A stretch of 64,000 nt of DNA, taken from contig CAVVPK010000019.1 of assembly GCA_963750065.1 (NCBI GenBank), positions 124,001 through 188,000 on the forward strand, written 5' to 3'. The stretch is from CAVSRC01 sp963750065. Its GTDB lineage: Bacteria; Pseudomonadota; Alphaproteobacteria; Rhizobiales; Kaistiaceae. Made by a program: the position numbers and the translations under genes. Shown here in pieces: positions 1 to 8,333 of the stretch; positions within the stretch are counted from its first letter, which is position 1, and every line of letters begins with the position of its first letter. The notes below the pieces were generated by a model. It was not told the origin of the DNA, ran no database searches, and saw nothing but the letters and a program-made list of their open reading frames with translations.

Positions 1-201
1 CAGTCAGATGGAATCATTCCGACGGAGCTTGTTTTGCGTCAGGATCAGGCCGGCCGGCGAAGGTCGTACCGGGGGTACGGTCGAGACCGGCGGGCGCCCA
101 ACGCCGATGCCGGCTTGACCGATGCCCGGCATCGCTTCTCGCCGGTCTCGACGCCCGATCGCCCACGCCGGTCGAGAAACGGAATTGATCCCATCTGACT
201 G
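1..201. repeat. MITE-like nested inverted-repeat element
   Basis: The first 11 bases (CAGTCAGATGG) are repeated as an exact reverse complement at 191-201. The next ten or so bases on each side (12-21 and 180-190) also pair apart from a one-base gap, giving about 21-bp terminal inverted repeats. Inside, 80-92 pairs exactly with 140-152 (13 bp) and 105-113 with 126-134 (9 bp), and 68-78 holds a further small hairpin. No coding frame in it looks real. It may extend left of the window. It sits 55 bases before pgsA, so it could carry or disturb that gene's promoter. Confidence 0.6.
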
Positions 202-255
202 CCAAAGGCTCTATCGTGGCGGCGCGGTAATCGCCCGACCGGCAAGCGGAATTCG

Positions 256-888
256 ATGAACCAGACCCAGCCAACCCAGCAGACCCAAGGCAGGCAGGCG
301 CATGCCTTTTCACTGCCCAACCTGCTGACCTATTTCCGCATCCTGGCGGTCTTCCTGCTGGTTTTCTTCTTCTACGTGGAGAGCACAGCCAGCCGCTGGC
401 TGAGCTTCGCGGTCTTCATCGCCGCCACGATCTCGGATTTCTTCGACGGCTATCTCGCCCGCGCCTGGCAGCAGCAGTCGGCCATCGGCCGTATCCTCGA
501 CCCGATCGCCGACAAGCTTCTGGTGGCCACCGCCCTCCTCCTGCTCGTTTCCGACGGCACCATTTCCAACTGGTCGGTACTGGCGGCGATCGTCATCCTG
601 ACCCGCGAGATATCGGTCTCGGGGTTGCGCGAGTTCCTCGCCGAGCTGCACGTCAGCGTGCCGGTGACGACGCTGGCGAAGTGGAAGACGACCATGCAGA
701 TGATCGCCATCGGCTTCCTGCTCGCCGGTCCGGCCGGCGACAAGCTGATGCGCTACTACCTGCAGGACTTCGGCCTGTTCACCTATGTCGGCCTGCTGCT
801 CTTGTGGATATCGGCGCTGATCACCGTCTATACCGGCTACGACTATTTCCGCGCCGGGCTCCGCCACCTGATGGGTTCGGACCCGTGA
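256..888 (+). CDS. pgsA: CDP-diacylglycerol--glycerol-3-phosphate 3-phosphatidyltransferase
   Basis: This inner-membrane enzyme joins CDP-diacylglycerol and glycerol 3-phosphate to phosphatidylglycerol phosphate, the committed step to phosphatidylglycerol and cardiolipin. The 210-residue protein has the full CDP-alcohol phosphotransferase signature: D64-G65, A68-R69, G78, D82 and D86, with D61 ahead of it. Several hydrophobic helices follow, as is usual for the family, and the length is normal. The stop codon overlaps the GTG start of moaD by four bases, so translation of the two is probably coupled. The pgsA-moaD-moaE order is common in Alphaproteobacteria. Confidence 0.95.
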   Translation: MNQTQPTQQTQGRQAHAFSLPNLLTYFRILAVFLLVFFFYVESTASRWLSFAVFIAATISDFFDGYLARAWQQQSAIGRILDPIADKLLVATALLLLVSDGTISNWSVLAAIVILTREISVSGLREFLAELHVSVPVTTLAKWKTTMQMIAIGFLLAGPAGDKLMRYYLQDFGLFTYVGLLLLWISALITVYTGYDYFRAGLRHLMGSDP

Positions 889-1136
889 AGCTGGTCTACT
901 TCGCCTGGGTGCGCGAGCGCATCGGCCTCGAATCGGAAGAGGTGACGCCGCCGGCGACCGTCGCCACGACGCACGCGCTCATCGACTGGCTGAGGACCCG
1001 CGGCCCCGGCTACGAACTGGCGCTGGCCGAGCCGCGCGCGGTGCGCGTGGCGGTCGACAAGGTCCATGCTCCGGGCGACGTGCCGATTGCCGGCGCACAG
1101 GAAGTGGCAATCTTCCCGCCGATGACCGGCGGGTAG
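885..1136 (+). CDS. moaD: Molybdopterin synthase sulfur carrier subunit MoaD
   Basis: MoaD is the small ubiquitin-like subunit of molybdopterin synthase. Its C-terminal glycine is thiocarboxylated and donates sulfur to cyclic pyranopterin monophosphate. The 83-residue frame ends in the required Gly-Gly (PPMTGG) and begins VKLVYFAWVRERIG, a typical MoaD N-terminus. The start chosen is GTG at 885, which overlaps the pgsA stop as GTGA; a longer reading inside pgsA has no family support. moaE follows after six bases. Confidence 0.92.
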   Translation: MKLVYFAWVRERIGLESEEVTPPATVATTHALIDWLRTRGPGYELALAEPRAVRVAVDKVHAPGDVPIAGAQEVAIFPPMTGG

Positions 1137-1142
1137 CTGCCC

Positions 1143-1604
1143 ATGATCGTGCCGGTCACGGTCCGCGTTCAGGCGGACATCTTCGACATCAACGCCGAGA
1201 TCGATGCGGTCAAGCGCGTGAGCCCGGACGTCGGTGCCGTGGTCAGCTTCACTGGCGTGTGCCGGGCGGAGAACGGCCGGCTCAAGGCGCTGGAACTGGA
1301 GCACTACGCCGGCATGGCGGAGGGCGAGATCGCCCGTATCGCCGAAGAGGCGGCGAGGCGCTGGCCGCTTGCCGCCGTCACCGTGATCCATCGCCACGGT
1401 ACGATCGCCGTCGGCGACGACATCGTCCTGGTCGTCGTCGCGTCCGAGCACCGGCACGCCGCCTTCGAGGCGGCCGGCTATCTGATGGATTACATGAAGA
1501 GCCGCGCGCCCTTCTGGAAGAAGGAGCATCTTTCCGGCGGCGCGGAAGGCGGCTGGGTGGAGGCCCGCCAGGCCGACGAGGACATCGTCAAGCGCTCGGG
1601 CTGA
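1143..1604 (+). CDS. moaE: Molybdopterin synthase catalytic subunit MoaE
   Basis: MoaE is the large subunit of molybdopterin synthase. It binds the MoaD C-terminal tail and inserts dithiolene sulfur during molybdenum-cofactor synthesis in the cytoplasm. The 153-residue protein shows the family core GAVVSFTGVCR, the EHYAGMAE segment, IHRHG and AFEA, and the lysine-rich active-site stretch MKSRAPFWKKEH. The length is normal. It is third in a tight pgsA-moaD-moaE unit. Its end lies three bases from the end of the opposing DUF930 gene. Confidence 0.95.
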   Translation: MIVPVTVRVQADIFDINAEIDAVKRVSPDVGAVVSFTGVCRAENGRLKALELEHYAGMAEGEIARIAEEAARRWPLAAVTVIHRHGTIAVGDDIVLVVVASEHRHAAFEAAGYLMDYMKSRAPFWKKEHLSGGAEGGWVEARQADEDIVKRSG

Positions 1605-1607
1605 ACC

Positions 1608-1997
1608 TCATTTGTAGAGGTTGTAGGATTCCCACTTGTCCTTGGGGATCGGCTTGCCGACCTTGTAGTTGAACGACTTCACCTGGAGGTGGTCGGATGT
1701 CGTCGTGCAATCGAAGGAGAACTGGTACCACTTGTCGCGGCTGCGCAGCGCACCGGTGTTTCCCTTCATCACATCGCCCTTGATGTAGGGCGCTCCCAAG
1801 GCGTCGACGGCGGCGTGGGTGGGCCTGAGGCCGTTCCGGTCCTTGCTGACCTCGATGAGCGCCTGGAGATTGCAGGCCTGGACGAAACGGGTCGTTCCGG
1901 AGAGCTCCTTCAACTGCTTGGTCAGCGAGGCGTTGAACGCCGCCGCGGGCAGGCTGCCGGCGAGCAGCACAGATGCGGCAAAAAGGTATCTGTTCAT
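1608..1997 (-). CDS. Exported DUF930 domain protein
   Basis: I recognise this as a DUF930 protein, a family of unknown function found mainly in Hyphomicrobiales. From the ATG at 1997 it has 129 residues: a signal peptide (MNRYLFAASVLLAGSLPAAA) followed by the family pattern L-K-x-L-x(3)-TR, a cysteine before Q-A-L-I-E-V-S-K-D, the RSRDKWYQFSFDC segment and DHLQVKSFNYKVG. Two cysteines could form a disulphide in the periplasm. A longer frame to 2042 exists but would bury the signal peptide, so I reject it. It appears to be a single-gene unit. Confidence 0.8.
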   Translation of the reverse strand: MNRYLFAASVLLAGSLPAAAFNASLTKQLKELSGTTRFVQACNLQALIEVSKDRNGLRPTHAAVDALGAPYIKGDVMKGNTGALRSRDKWYQFSFDCTTTSDHLQVKSFNYKVGKPIPKDKWESYNLYK

Positions 1998-2098
1998 GGG
2001 TCCCCGGTACGGTTGGTCATTCGATGCAAAGAACGGCCGCACGCCCCGGCGGCCGTTGCCCTAGCCCCGAAATTGGCCGTTTCGATGGCGGCCTGCCG

Positions 2099-2521
2099 CT
2101 ATCCGACGATCTCAAGCGTCGAGAACCAGTAGGCGATTTCTTCGCGCGCCGTCTCCGGCGCATCGGAGCCGTGCACCGAGTTCTCGCCGATCGAGTTGGC
2201 GAAATCCTTGCGGATGGTGCCCGGATCGGCCTTGGCCGGGTCGGTTGCGCCCATGACCTCGCGGTTCTTGGCGATGGCGTTCTCGCCCTCCAGAACCTGG
2301 ACGACGGTCGGCCCGGACGACATGAAATCGCACAGTTCGTCGAAGAACGGCCGGCCCTTGTGGACGGCGTAGAAGCCTTCCGCCTGCTTGCGGCTCATCC
2401 ACACACGCCTCTGCGCCACGATGCGCAGCCCCGATTCCTCCAGCCGGGCGTTGATCTTGCCGGTCAGGTTGCGCGCGGTCGCGTCCGGCTTGATCATCGA
2501 AAAAGTACGCTCAACTGCCAT
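2099..2521 (-). CDS. ndk: Nucleoside diphosphate kinase
   Basis: Ndk moves the gamma phosphate of ATP to nucleoside diphosphates through a phospho-histidine intermediate and so balances the NTP pools. The 140-residue protein starts MAVERTFSMIKPDA, and the catalytic histidine is H117 in the NSVHGSD motif. Ndk proteins are usually 135-150 residues, so it is complete. It stands alone, with a TATACA-like -10 element about 35 bases upstream of the start on the - strand. Confidence 0.97.
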   Translation of the reverse strand: MAVERTFSMIKPDATARNLTGKINARLEESGLRIVAQRRVWMSRKQAEGFYAVHKGRPFFDELCDFMSSGPTVVQVLEGENAIAKNREVMGATDPAKADPGTIRKDFANSIGENSVHGSDAPETAREEIAYWFSTLEIVG

Positions 2522-2603
2522 CGGGGTCGTTCCTTGCTGATGTGACGGATGGCGGGTGTATAGCCCGGCCGGTCGCCGGCCGACAAGGCGACGAAAAGGT
2601 CGC

Positions 2604-3026
2604 TCAGAACGCGACCAGGATCGCCCCGCCGCCGATCAGCGCCACGCCCAGCCAGTTCATCAGGCTGAGCTTCTCGCCGAGGAACAGAGCGCCGAAGATC
2701 GCCACCAGCACGACGCTCAGCTTGTCGATGGGTGCAACCTGCGCCGCCTGGCCGATCTTGAGGGCGCGGAAATAGCACAGCCACGAGCCGCCGGTGGCCA
2801 GCCCCGACAGGATGAGGAACAGATAGGTGCGCGGCGCCACCGTGGCCGGCGACTGCATCTCGCCGAGGCTGATGAGAATGCCGGCGGTGACGATCAGAAT
2901 GACGATGGTGCGGATGAAGGTGGCGTAGTCGGAATTGATGTTCTCGACGCCCACCTTGGCGAAGATCGCGGTCAGTGCCGCGAAGGCGGCGGCCGCCAGT
3001 GCCCAGAATTGCCATGTCGCCGTCAT
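2604..3026 (-). CDS. Small EamA-type membrane transporter (single domain)
   Basis: The 140-residue product has four to five hydrophobic helices and matches one EamA (drug/metabolite transporter) repeat, with the family's conserved G-E-K-L tetrapeptide near residue 120 (FLGEKLSLMNWLGV). Most EamA proteins have two such repeats, so this one probably works as a dimer. Its ATG overlaps the oxyR stop by four bases, so it is co-translated with the peroxide regulator. That suggests, but does not show, a role in export of a metabolite during oxidative stress. The substrate is unknown. Confidence 0.75.
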   Translation of the reverse strand: MTATWQFWALAAAAFAALTAIFAKVGVENINSDYATFIRTIVILIVTAGILISLGEMQSPATVAPRTYLFLILSGLATGGSWLCYFRALKIGQAAQVAPIDKLSVVLVAIFGALFLGEKLSLMNWLGVALIGGGAILVAF

Positions 3027-3949
3027 TGCCTCTGTCTCCTCGTCTTCGGTTGTCGTGGCGTCGCCTCGACCGGCCGTAGCAGATCGACCAGCGCCAGGAA
3101 ATGCGCCCGCCGCGGCGAGGCCCTGCGCCAGGCGAGGCCCACGGTGCGGTACGGCTCGGGCGCGGCGAAGCGGACCAGCGCCAGGCGCGGGTCGGCGGAG
3201 ACGCCGGCATCCACCGCCATCTGCGGCACCAGCGTGATCCCCTGCCCCGCCGCCACCAGTTGCAGCACCGTGGCAATCGAGGTGGCGCCGAAGCTGCGCA
3301 GCCGCCGCGGGTCGATGCGGTGACAGACGGCCAGCGCCTGATCGCGCAGGCAGTGGCCGTCCTCCAGCAGCAGCAGTTCGTCCGCGTCGATCGTGTCGGC
3401 CAGAGCCGGCGAGCGGCGCGCATGCGGCGAGCCGGCGGGCGCAGCGAGCAGGAAGGCATCGTCGAAGGCCGCCACCTCCTCGAAGTCGCCGGCCTCGAGC
3501 GGCAGGCTGGCGACGATGGCATCGAGGCCGCCGTCGGCCAGTTCCTCGACGAGGTGGGCCGTGATGGTCTCGCGCACGACGAGCTGCAGCGCGGGATGAT
3601 CCTCGGCTGCGCGGGTCAGCAATCGCGGCAGCACGAACGGTGCCATTGACGGGATGATGCCGAGGCGCAGCGGCCCGGCGATCTCCGTGCCGTGGGTGCG
3701 CGCCATCTCTTCGAGGTCGCGCACGGCGGCCAGGATGCGGGTCACGCGGTCTTCCACCTCGCGCCCGAGATCGGTGAGGCTGGCGCCCTCCCGCGCGCGC
3801 GCAACCAGGGAACCGCCGAGCGTCGTTTCAAGTTCGCGCAACTGCATGGAGAGCGCCGGCTGCGAAACGCCGGAGGCTTCCGCCGCCCGCCGGAAGTGGC
3901 CGGACGCGGCCAGCGCATGGAAATAGCGAAGCTGGCGCAGGGTGATCAT
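3023..3949 (-). CDS. oxyR: Hydrogen-peroxide-sensing LysR regulator OxyR
   Basis: OxyR is a LysR-type activator that senses H2O2 by forming an intramolecular disulphide. The 308-residue protein has the N-terminal winged helix-turn-helix (RQLRYFHALAASGHFRRAAEA) and, in the sensor domain, C200 and C209 in EDGHCLRDQALAVC. The spacing and context match Cys199/Cys208 of the E. coli protein. It is divergent from katG, its classical target, across a 168-base gap, and co-translated with the small EamA gene downstream. A short palindrome just upstream of its start fits autoregulation. Confidence 0.93.
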   Translation of the reverse strand: MITLRQLRYFHALAASGHFRRAAEASGVSQPALSMQLRELETTLGGSLVARAREGASLTDLGREVEDRVTRILAAVRDLEEMARTHGTEIAGPLRLGIIPSMAPFVLPRLLTRAAEDHPALQLVVRETITAHLVEELADGGLDAIVASLPLEAGDFEEVAAFDDAFLLAAPAGSPHARRSPALADTIDADELLLLEDGHCLRDQALAVCHRIDPRRLRSFGATSIATVLQLVAAGQGITLVPQMAVDAGVSADPRLALVRFAAPEPYRTVGLAWRRASPRRAHFLALVDLLRPVEATPRQPKTRRQRQ

Positions 3950-4117
3950 CGCAATAAGGATAACTTATCGTACATGCTTGGCAATATGATTGGATTTTAT
4001 CGCGTCGACCTGCCACCTTCCCTGGCAAATGCAGCACCCCAATTAACTGGCATCGGCAGACCGTCGCGGCCGGACATCGGCGTTGCGTTTGCCCAAACTC
4101 CCGGAGGAGGCAGAAAC
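3950..4117. promoter_or_regulatory. oxyR-katG divergent control region
   Basis: This is the gap between the oxyR start (3949, - strand) and the katG start (4118, + strand). It is distinctly more AT-rich than its surroundings. A perfect 11-base palindrome, GATAACTTATC, lies at 3959-3969, ten bases upstream of oxyR, with a T-N9-A form compatible with a LysR half-operator. A strong Shine-Dalgarno (GGAGGAGG) at 4103-4110 precedes katG. OxyR binding here is inferred from family practice; I could not identify a full four-part OxyR site. Confidence 0.5.
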
Positions 4118-6332
4118 ATGGACATGAAAGCGGATAGCGCAGGCAAATGCCCGGTCGTGCACGGGGCCACCAACATGGGCATGCGGTCCAACAGCGACTG
4201 GTGGCCGAAGCAGCTCAACCTCAGGATTCTGCATCAGCATTCTGCCCTGTCGGGTCCCTTGGGCGCGGGCTTCGACTATGCTGAGGCGTTCAAGACGCTG
4301 AACCTGAAGGCGGTGAAGAAGGACCTCACCGCGCTGATGACCGAATCGCAGGAGTGGTGGCCAGCCGACTACGGCCATTACGGCGGGCTGTTCATCCGCA
4401 TGGCCTGGCACAGTGCTGGCACCTATCGCACCGGCGACGGGCGCGGCGGCGCCGGCGGCGGCCAGCAGCGTTTCGCGCCGCTCAATTCGTGGCCGGACAA
4501 CGGCAATCTCGACAAGGCGCGCCGGCTCCTGTGGCCGATCAAGCAGAAGTACGGCAACAAGCTTTCGTGGGCCGACCTGATTGTGCTCGCCGGCAACGTC
4601 GCGCTGGAATCGATGGGTTTCGAGACCTTCGGCTTCGGCGGCGGACGCGCCGATACCTGGGAGCCGGAGGAGGACGTCTACTGGGGCGCCGAGTTCGGAG
4701 TGGCTGGCCACATCCGACAAGGCCAACAGCCGCTATACCGGCGACCGCGAGCTCGAAAACCCGCTCGCTGCGGTGCAGATGGGCCTCATCTACGTCAACC
4801 CGGAAGGACCGGACGGCAATCCCGACCCGATCGCTTCGGGCCGCGACATCCGCGAGACCTTCGCCCGCATGGCGATGAACGACGAGGAAACCGTGGCGCT
4901 GACTGCCGGCGGTCACACCTTCGGCAAGACCCACGGCGCCGGCGATGCCGGTCTGCTCGGGCCGGAGCCGGAAGCCGCGCCGCTCGAGGCGATGGGCCTC
5001 GGCTGGCTGTCGAAATACGGCAGCGGCAAGGGCCGCGACGCCATCACCTCGGGCATCGAAGGCGCCTGGACCCCGAACCCGATCAAGTGGGATTCGGGCT
5101 ATTTCGACGTGCTGTTCGGCTATGAGTGGGAGCTGGTGAAGAGCCCGGCCGGCGCCTGGCAGTGGACGCCCAAGGACCTCAAGCCCGAGGATCATGCGCC
5201 CGATCCGGAGACCGGCGAGAAGACGCACCGGATCATCATGACCACCGCCGACATGGCGATGAAGATGGACCCGATCTACGCGAAGATCTCGCGCCGCTTC
5301 CAGAAGGACCCGAAGGCGTTCGCCGATGCCTTCGCCCGCGCTTGGTTCAAGCTCACCCATCGCGACATGGGGCCGAAGGCGCGTTATCTCGGTCCGGAAG
5401 TGCCGCAAGAAGACCTGATCTGGCAGGACCCGGTGCCGCCCGTCGACCACAAGCTGATCAACGCCGCGGACATCAAGGCGCTGAAGGCACAGATCCTCAA
5501 ATCGGGCCTGTCGATTTCCCAGTTGGTCTCGACCGCCTGGGCCTCGGCCTCGACCTTCCGCGGCTCCGACAAGCGCGGCGGGGCGAACGGGGCGCGCATC
5601 CGCCTGGCACCGCAGAAGAAATGGGCGGTCAACCAGCCGGCGCAGCTGGCCAAGGTGATCAAGGTCCTCGAAGCCATCCAGGCGAAGTTCAACCGCGCCA
5701 ACAAGTCCGGCGGCAAGCAGGTGTCGCTCGCCGACCTCATCGTGCTCGGCGGCGCGGCGGCGATCGAGCAGGCGGCGGAAAAGGCCGGCCACAAGGTGAC
5801 GGTTCCCTTCAAGCCCGGCCGCACCGACGCGACGCAGGAGCAGACTGACGTCGAATCCTTCGCCGTGCTCGAGCCGGCGGCGGACGGCTTCCGCAACTAC
5901 CAGAAGACCGAATACACGATCTCGCCGGAAGAGCTTCTGGTCGACAAGGCGCAGCTTCTCACCCTGACCGCGCCGGAGATGACGGTGCTCGTCGGCGGCC
6001 TGCGCGTGCTCGGTGCCAACCACGGGCGGTCGAAGAACGGCGTCTTCACCAGGCGGCGGGAGACGCTGACCAACGACTTCTTCGTCAACCTGATCGACAT
6101 GGGCACCGAATGGACGGCGGCATCCGACGGCACGTTCGAGGGCCATGACCGCAAGACCGGCAAGGCCCAATGGACGGCCACCCGCGTCGACCTCGTCTTC
6201 GGCTCCAACTCGCAGCTGAGGGCGCTGGCCGAGGTCTATGCGCAGGACGATGCTGAGAAGAAGTTCGTCAAGGACTTCGTGGCGGCCTGGGCCAAGGTGA
6301 TGGAGCTCGACCGCTTCGACCTGCACGGCTGA
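4118..6332 (+). pseudogene. katG: Catalase-peroxidase KatG, single-base frameshift
   Basis: KatG is a haem enzyme that removes H2O2 by catalase and peroxidase activity. Reading starts at ATG 4118 behind a strong ribosome site and carries the distal triad R94-W97-H98. At about 4694 the frame breaks. After V-Y-W-G-A-E the homologous sequence (SEWLATSDKANSRYTGDREL) continues in another frame, which fits one extra T in GAGTTCGG at 4691-4698. Removing one T restores a 737-residue protein of normal length, with the proximal haem ligand H266 (GGHTFGKTH), the adduct Met and Tyr regions, and a complete C-terminal domain. As written, only about 190 genuine residues would be made before missense. It could be a true mutation or a sequencing error. 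Confidence 0.93.
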
Positions 6333-6367
6333 CACGCCGGTCGCAGGGACCACAAGTGGGGAAGGAC

Positions 6368-6399
6368 GAAACGCCGGGCGAAAAGCCCGGCGTTTCTTT
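6368..6399 (+). terminator. Rho-independent terminator after katG
   Basis: Bases 6368-6379 (GAAACGCCGGGC) pair perfectly with 6385-6396 across a five-base loop, a 12-bp stem whose 3' arm runs into a T-rich stretch. It ends katG transcription 36 bases past the stop, and it may also serve the opposing gene ending at 6425. Confidence 0.85.
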
Positions 6400-6424
6400 A
6401 AGCGGAAACAAAACTGCGCGGTGG

Positions 6425-6661
6425 CTACGCCTTCTTGGCCTTGCACTCCGGCGCCGCTTTCATGGCCGCAGAGGCCTTGGCGCGCGTCGCGTAGCTGCTG
6501 GTGCCGATTTCCTTCATCGTCTTGCCGTTCGGCTTGTGCGTGGTGATGTAGCAGCGGTTGGTCTTCACGCTCTGCTCGACATAGTAGGCCTTGGTCGCCG
6601 CGAAGGCGGGGACGGCGAAGGTTGCGATGATCGCGGTTGCGACAAGCGCTTTGCGGAACAT
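6425..6661 (-). CDS. Small exported protein of unknown function
   Basis: The product has 78 residues. It begins with a signal peptide (MFRKALVATAIIATFAVPAFA, likely cut after AFA) and a mature part of about 57 residues rich in Lys, Ala and Thr, with two cysteines (NRCYITTHKP and APECKAKKA) that could form a disulphide. The ATG at 6661 is preceded by AAGGAG at a good distance. A longer frame to 6871 would place the signal peptide internally and is rejected. I do not recognise a named family. It is convergent with katG. Confidence 0.7.
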   Translation of the reverse strand: MFRKALVATAIIATFAVPAFAATKAYYVEQSVKTNRCYITTHKPNGKTMKEIGTSSYATRAKASAAMKAAPECKAKKA

Positions 6662-6959
6662 TGAGTCACTCCTTGAATCAGCTTCAGACAGTCGCCCACA
6701 ACGCCGCGGCGTCGCCACGGATGCATCGCACGGCGCTTTCGATTGAGCGGCGTACTGCATGGCCGGGAATGAAACAGGTCGGAGTAACTCGCGTATTTCA
6801 GGGATTGGCCGGTTTGTAACAGCCGGTTGCAAAGCCTCAGGCCGCGGGCGGCTCAGGCGGCGGCCGCACAACGCTCATAGAACACGATGGCCATTGCCTT
6901 CCCTCCCCTCATGCAAGTCAGTAGGTTTGACCTGTTCCAGACGTTGACGGGGTCAACCC
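6662..6959. other. Intergenic region with an operator-like repeat
   Basis: No convincing gene is seen in this 298-base gap between two divergent genes. Next to the DinB-like gene, GGTTTGACC (6924-6932) and GGTCAACCC (6951-6959) form an 8-of-9 inverted repeat that ends directly at the start codon. It could be an operator or a structure that masks the ribosome site. Confidence 0.35.
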
Positions 6960-7475
6960 ATGCAGAGCCATTTCGCCGTGTTCGCCGCCTACAATCGCTG
7001 GGCAAATGACCGCCTCTACGCGGCGACGGCGACGCTTTCCGATGCCGACTACCGGGCCGATCGCGGCGCCTTCTTCGGCTCGCTCCGCGGCACGCTCAAC
7101 CATCTCTTGGTCACCGACCGGATCTGGCTCAAGCGGTTCACCGGCACGGGCCCGCAGCCGACGCGTCTGGACGAGATTCTGTTCGACGACCTGCCGGCAC
7201 TGACCGAAGCCCGCCGCGCCGAGGACGAACGCATCGTCGCCTATGTGGACGGCCTGAGCGACGCCGATCTCGCCGGCACCTTCACCTATCGCACCATCGT
7301 CAAGCCGGCCGACATCACCCAGAAGCTGACGCCGGCGCTGGCGCATTTCTTCAACCATCAGACGCACCATCGCGGTCAGGCGCATACGCTTCTGACCATC
7401 GCCGCCGGCAAGGACGCCGCCCCGCCGCTCGACCTGCTCTACTTCCAGCGCGAGACGGGGACCGGGCTCACCTGA
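6960..7475 (+). CDS. DinB family protein
   Basis: The 171-residue protein belongs to the DinB/YfiT four-helix-bundle family, usually metal-binding enzymes such as thiol-dependent S-transferases. It opens MQSHFAVFAAYNRWANDRLY, a typical first helix. It carries the expected metal ligands: H48 in LNHLL and the histidines in FFNHQTHHRGQ near residue 138. The length is typical. The substrate cannot be told from sequence, and despite the family name a link to DNA damage is not implied. It is probably monocistronic. Confidence 0.85.
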   Translation: MQSHFAVFAAYNRWANDRLYAATATLSDADYRADRGAFFGSLRGTLNHLLVTDRIWLKRFTGTGPQPTRLDEILFDDLPALTEARRAEDERIVAYVDGLSDADLAGTFTYRTIVKPADITQKLTPALAHFFNHQTHHRGQAHTLLTIAAGKDAAPPLDLLYFQRETGTGLT

Positions 7476-7534
7476 CAGGTGGGCCTAATGGTCGCAGGGC
7501 ACCGAGCCGAAACGCACCAAGAAGACGCCGTCCG

Positions 7535-7552
7535 TTAAGGTCACGGTAACCA
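7535..7552 (+). promoter_or_regulatory. Possible CtrA-type box before the porin gene
   Basis: TTAA at 7535-7538, seven bases, then GTAACCAT at 7546-7553 differs by one base from the alphaproteobacterial CtrA pattern TTAA-N7-TTAACCAT. It lies about 60 bases upstream of the porin start. CtrA control is an inference. Confidence 0.35.
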
Positions 7553-7605
7553 TACGGAAGCACCCTGCGGTTGTACCTGATCAACTGCTTTTTGGGGTCA
7601 TTCCG

Positions 7606-8259
7606 ATGAAATCACTGCTGGTTGCCGGCGCCCTGGCGCTTTGCGCCGCAAGCGCGCAAGCAGCGGATATGTCCTATCCGTCTCTTCTTTCGGCCGAGCC
7701 GGCTTACGACTGGAGCGGCTTCTATGCCGGTGTCCATGTTGGCGGCGGCGTGGGAGAGGCCGCCATCGATGGCGGCACTATGAATACCCAGCACCTCGGT
7801 GGCGCACTGGCTGGCGTGCAAGCCGGATATCGCCGCCAGTTTGGCCGCTACGTTTTGGGCGCCGAAGCGAGCCTCAGCGGCATGACGTTCCACGGCACGC
7901 AGACCTGCACCAATCCGTCCTTTACGTGCACCGCCAATTATCACAGCGTGGCAACTGTGGAAGGCTTGGCCGGCGTCGCCTTCGGCAGGACGTTGCTATT
8001 CGCGAAAGGCGGCGCGGCCTATCTGTCCGCCGATGCCGATGTCGACCCCACCTATCCCGGACATTCCGCCTCGACATGGGGCTACGCCATCGGCGTCGGC
8101 GCGGAATACGCCGTCACCGACAAGATTTCGGTCCGGGCCGACTATTCCTACATGAAGTTCAGCACTGTCACCGCACCGGCCGGTACGCTTGCGTCATCCG
8201 CGCAGACGGCGGACCCGGTCGCCCACGTGTTCAGGATCGGCGCGAACTACAATTTCTGA
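7606..8259 (+). CDS. Outer-membrane beta-barrel protein (Omp25/RopB type)
   Basis: The 217-residue product has a clear signal peptide (MKSLLVAGALALCAASAQA). Its mature part starts AADMSYPSLLSAEPAYDWSGFYAGVHVG, the usual entry of the small eight-stranded immunogenic barrels of Hyphomicrobiales. Alternating Gly/aromatic strands follow, and it ends RIGANYNF with the terminal phenylalanine that the BAM machinery recognises. It contains C-T-N-P-S-F-T-C, a likely disulphide loop on one extracellular turn. It is predicted to be structural in the outer membrane. A terminator-like hairpin follows. Confidence 0.88.
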   Translation: MKSLLVAGALALCAASAQAADMSYPSLLSAEPAYDWSGFYAGVHVGGGVGEAAIDGGTMNTQHLGGALAGVQAGYRRQFGRYVLGAEASLSGMTFHGTQTCTNPSFTCTANYHSVATVEGLAGVAFGRTLLFAKGGAAYLSADADVDPTYPGHSASTWGYAIGVGAEYAVTDKISVRADYSYMKFSTVTAPAGTLASSAQTADPVAHVFRIGANYNF

Positions 8260-8281
8260 GCGCCTCGCGATATGCTTGGCG

Positions 8282-8307
8282 CCGGCGGGCCACAGGCCCG
8301 CCGGTTC
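8282..8307 (+). terminator. Hairpin terminator between porin gene and rsgA
   Basis: CCGGCGGGCC (8282-8291) and GGCCCGCCGG (8295-8304) form a perfect 10-bp stem with an ACA loop, followed by a short T-rich run on the + strand. It lies between two convergent genes, but only the porin side has a T tract. Confidence 0.7.
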
Positions 8308-8333
8308 CGTTTCGGGTTGCCAATTCAGCCGGC

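Noticed and set aside
3692..4117. Extension of katG upstream into oxyR
   Set aside because: The frame is open by chance; ATG 4118 has a strong ribosome site and matches the family N-terminus.
4539..6446. Long open frame (635 codons) on the - strand opposite katG
   Set aside because: It is a shadow of the GC-rich third codon positions of katG; it has low-complexity Arg/Gly/Val composition and no recognisable domain.
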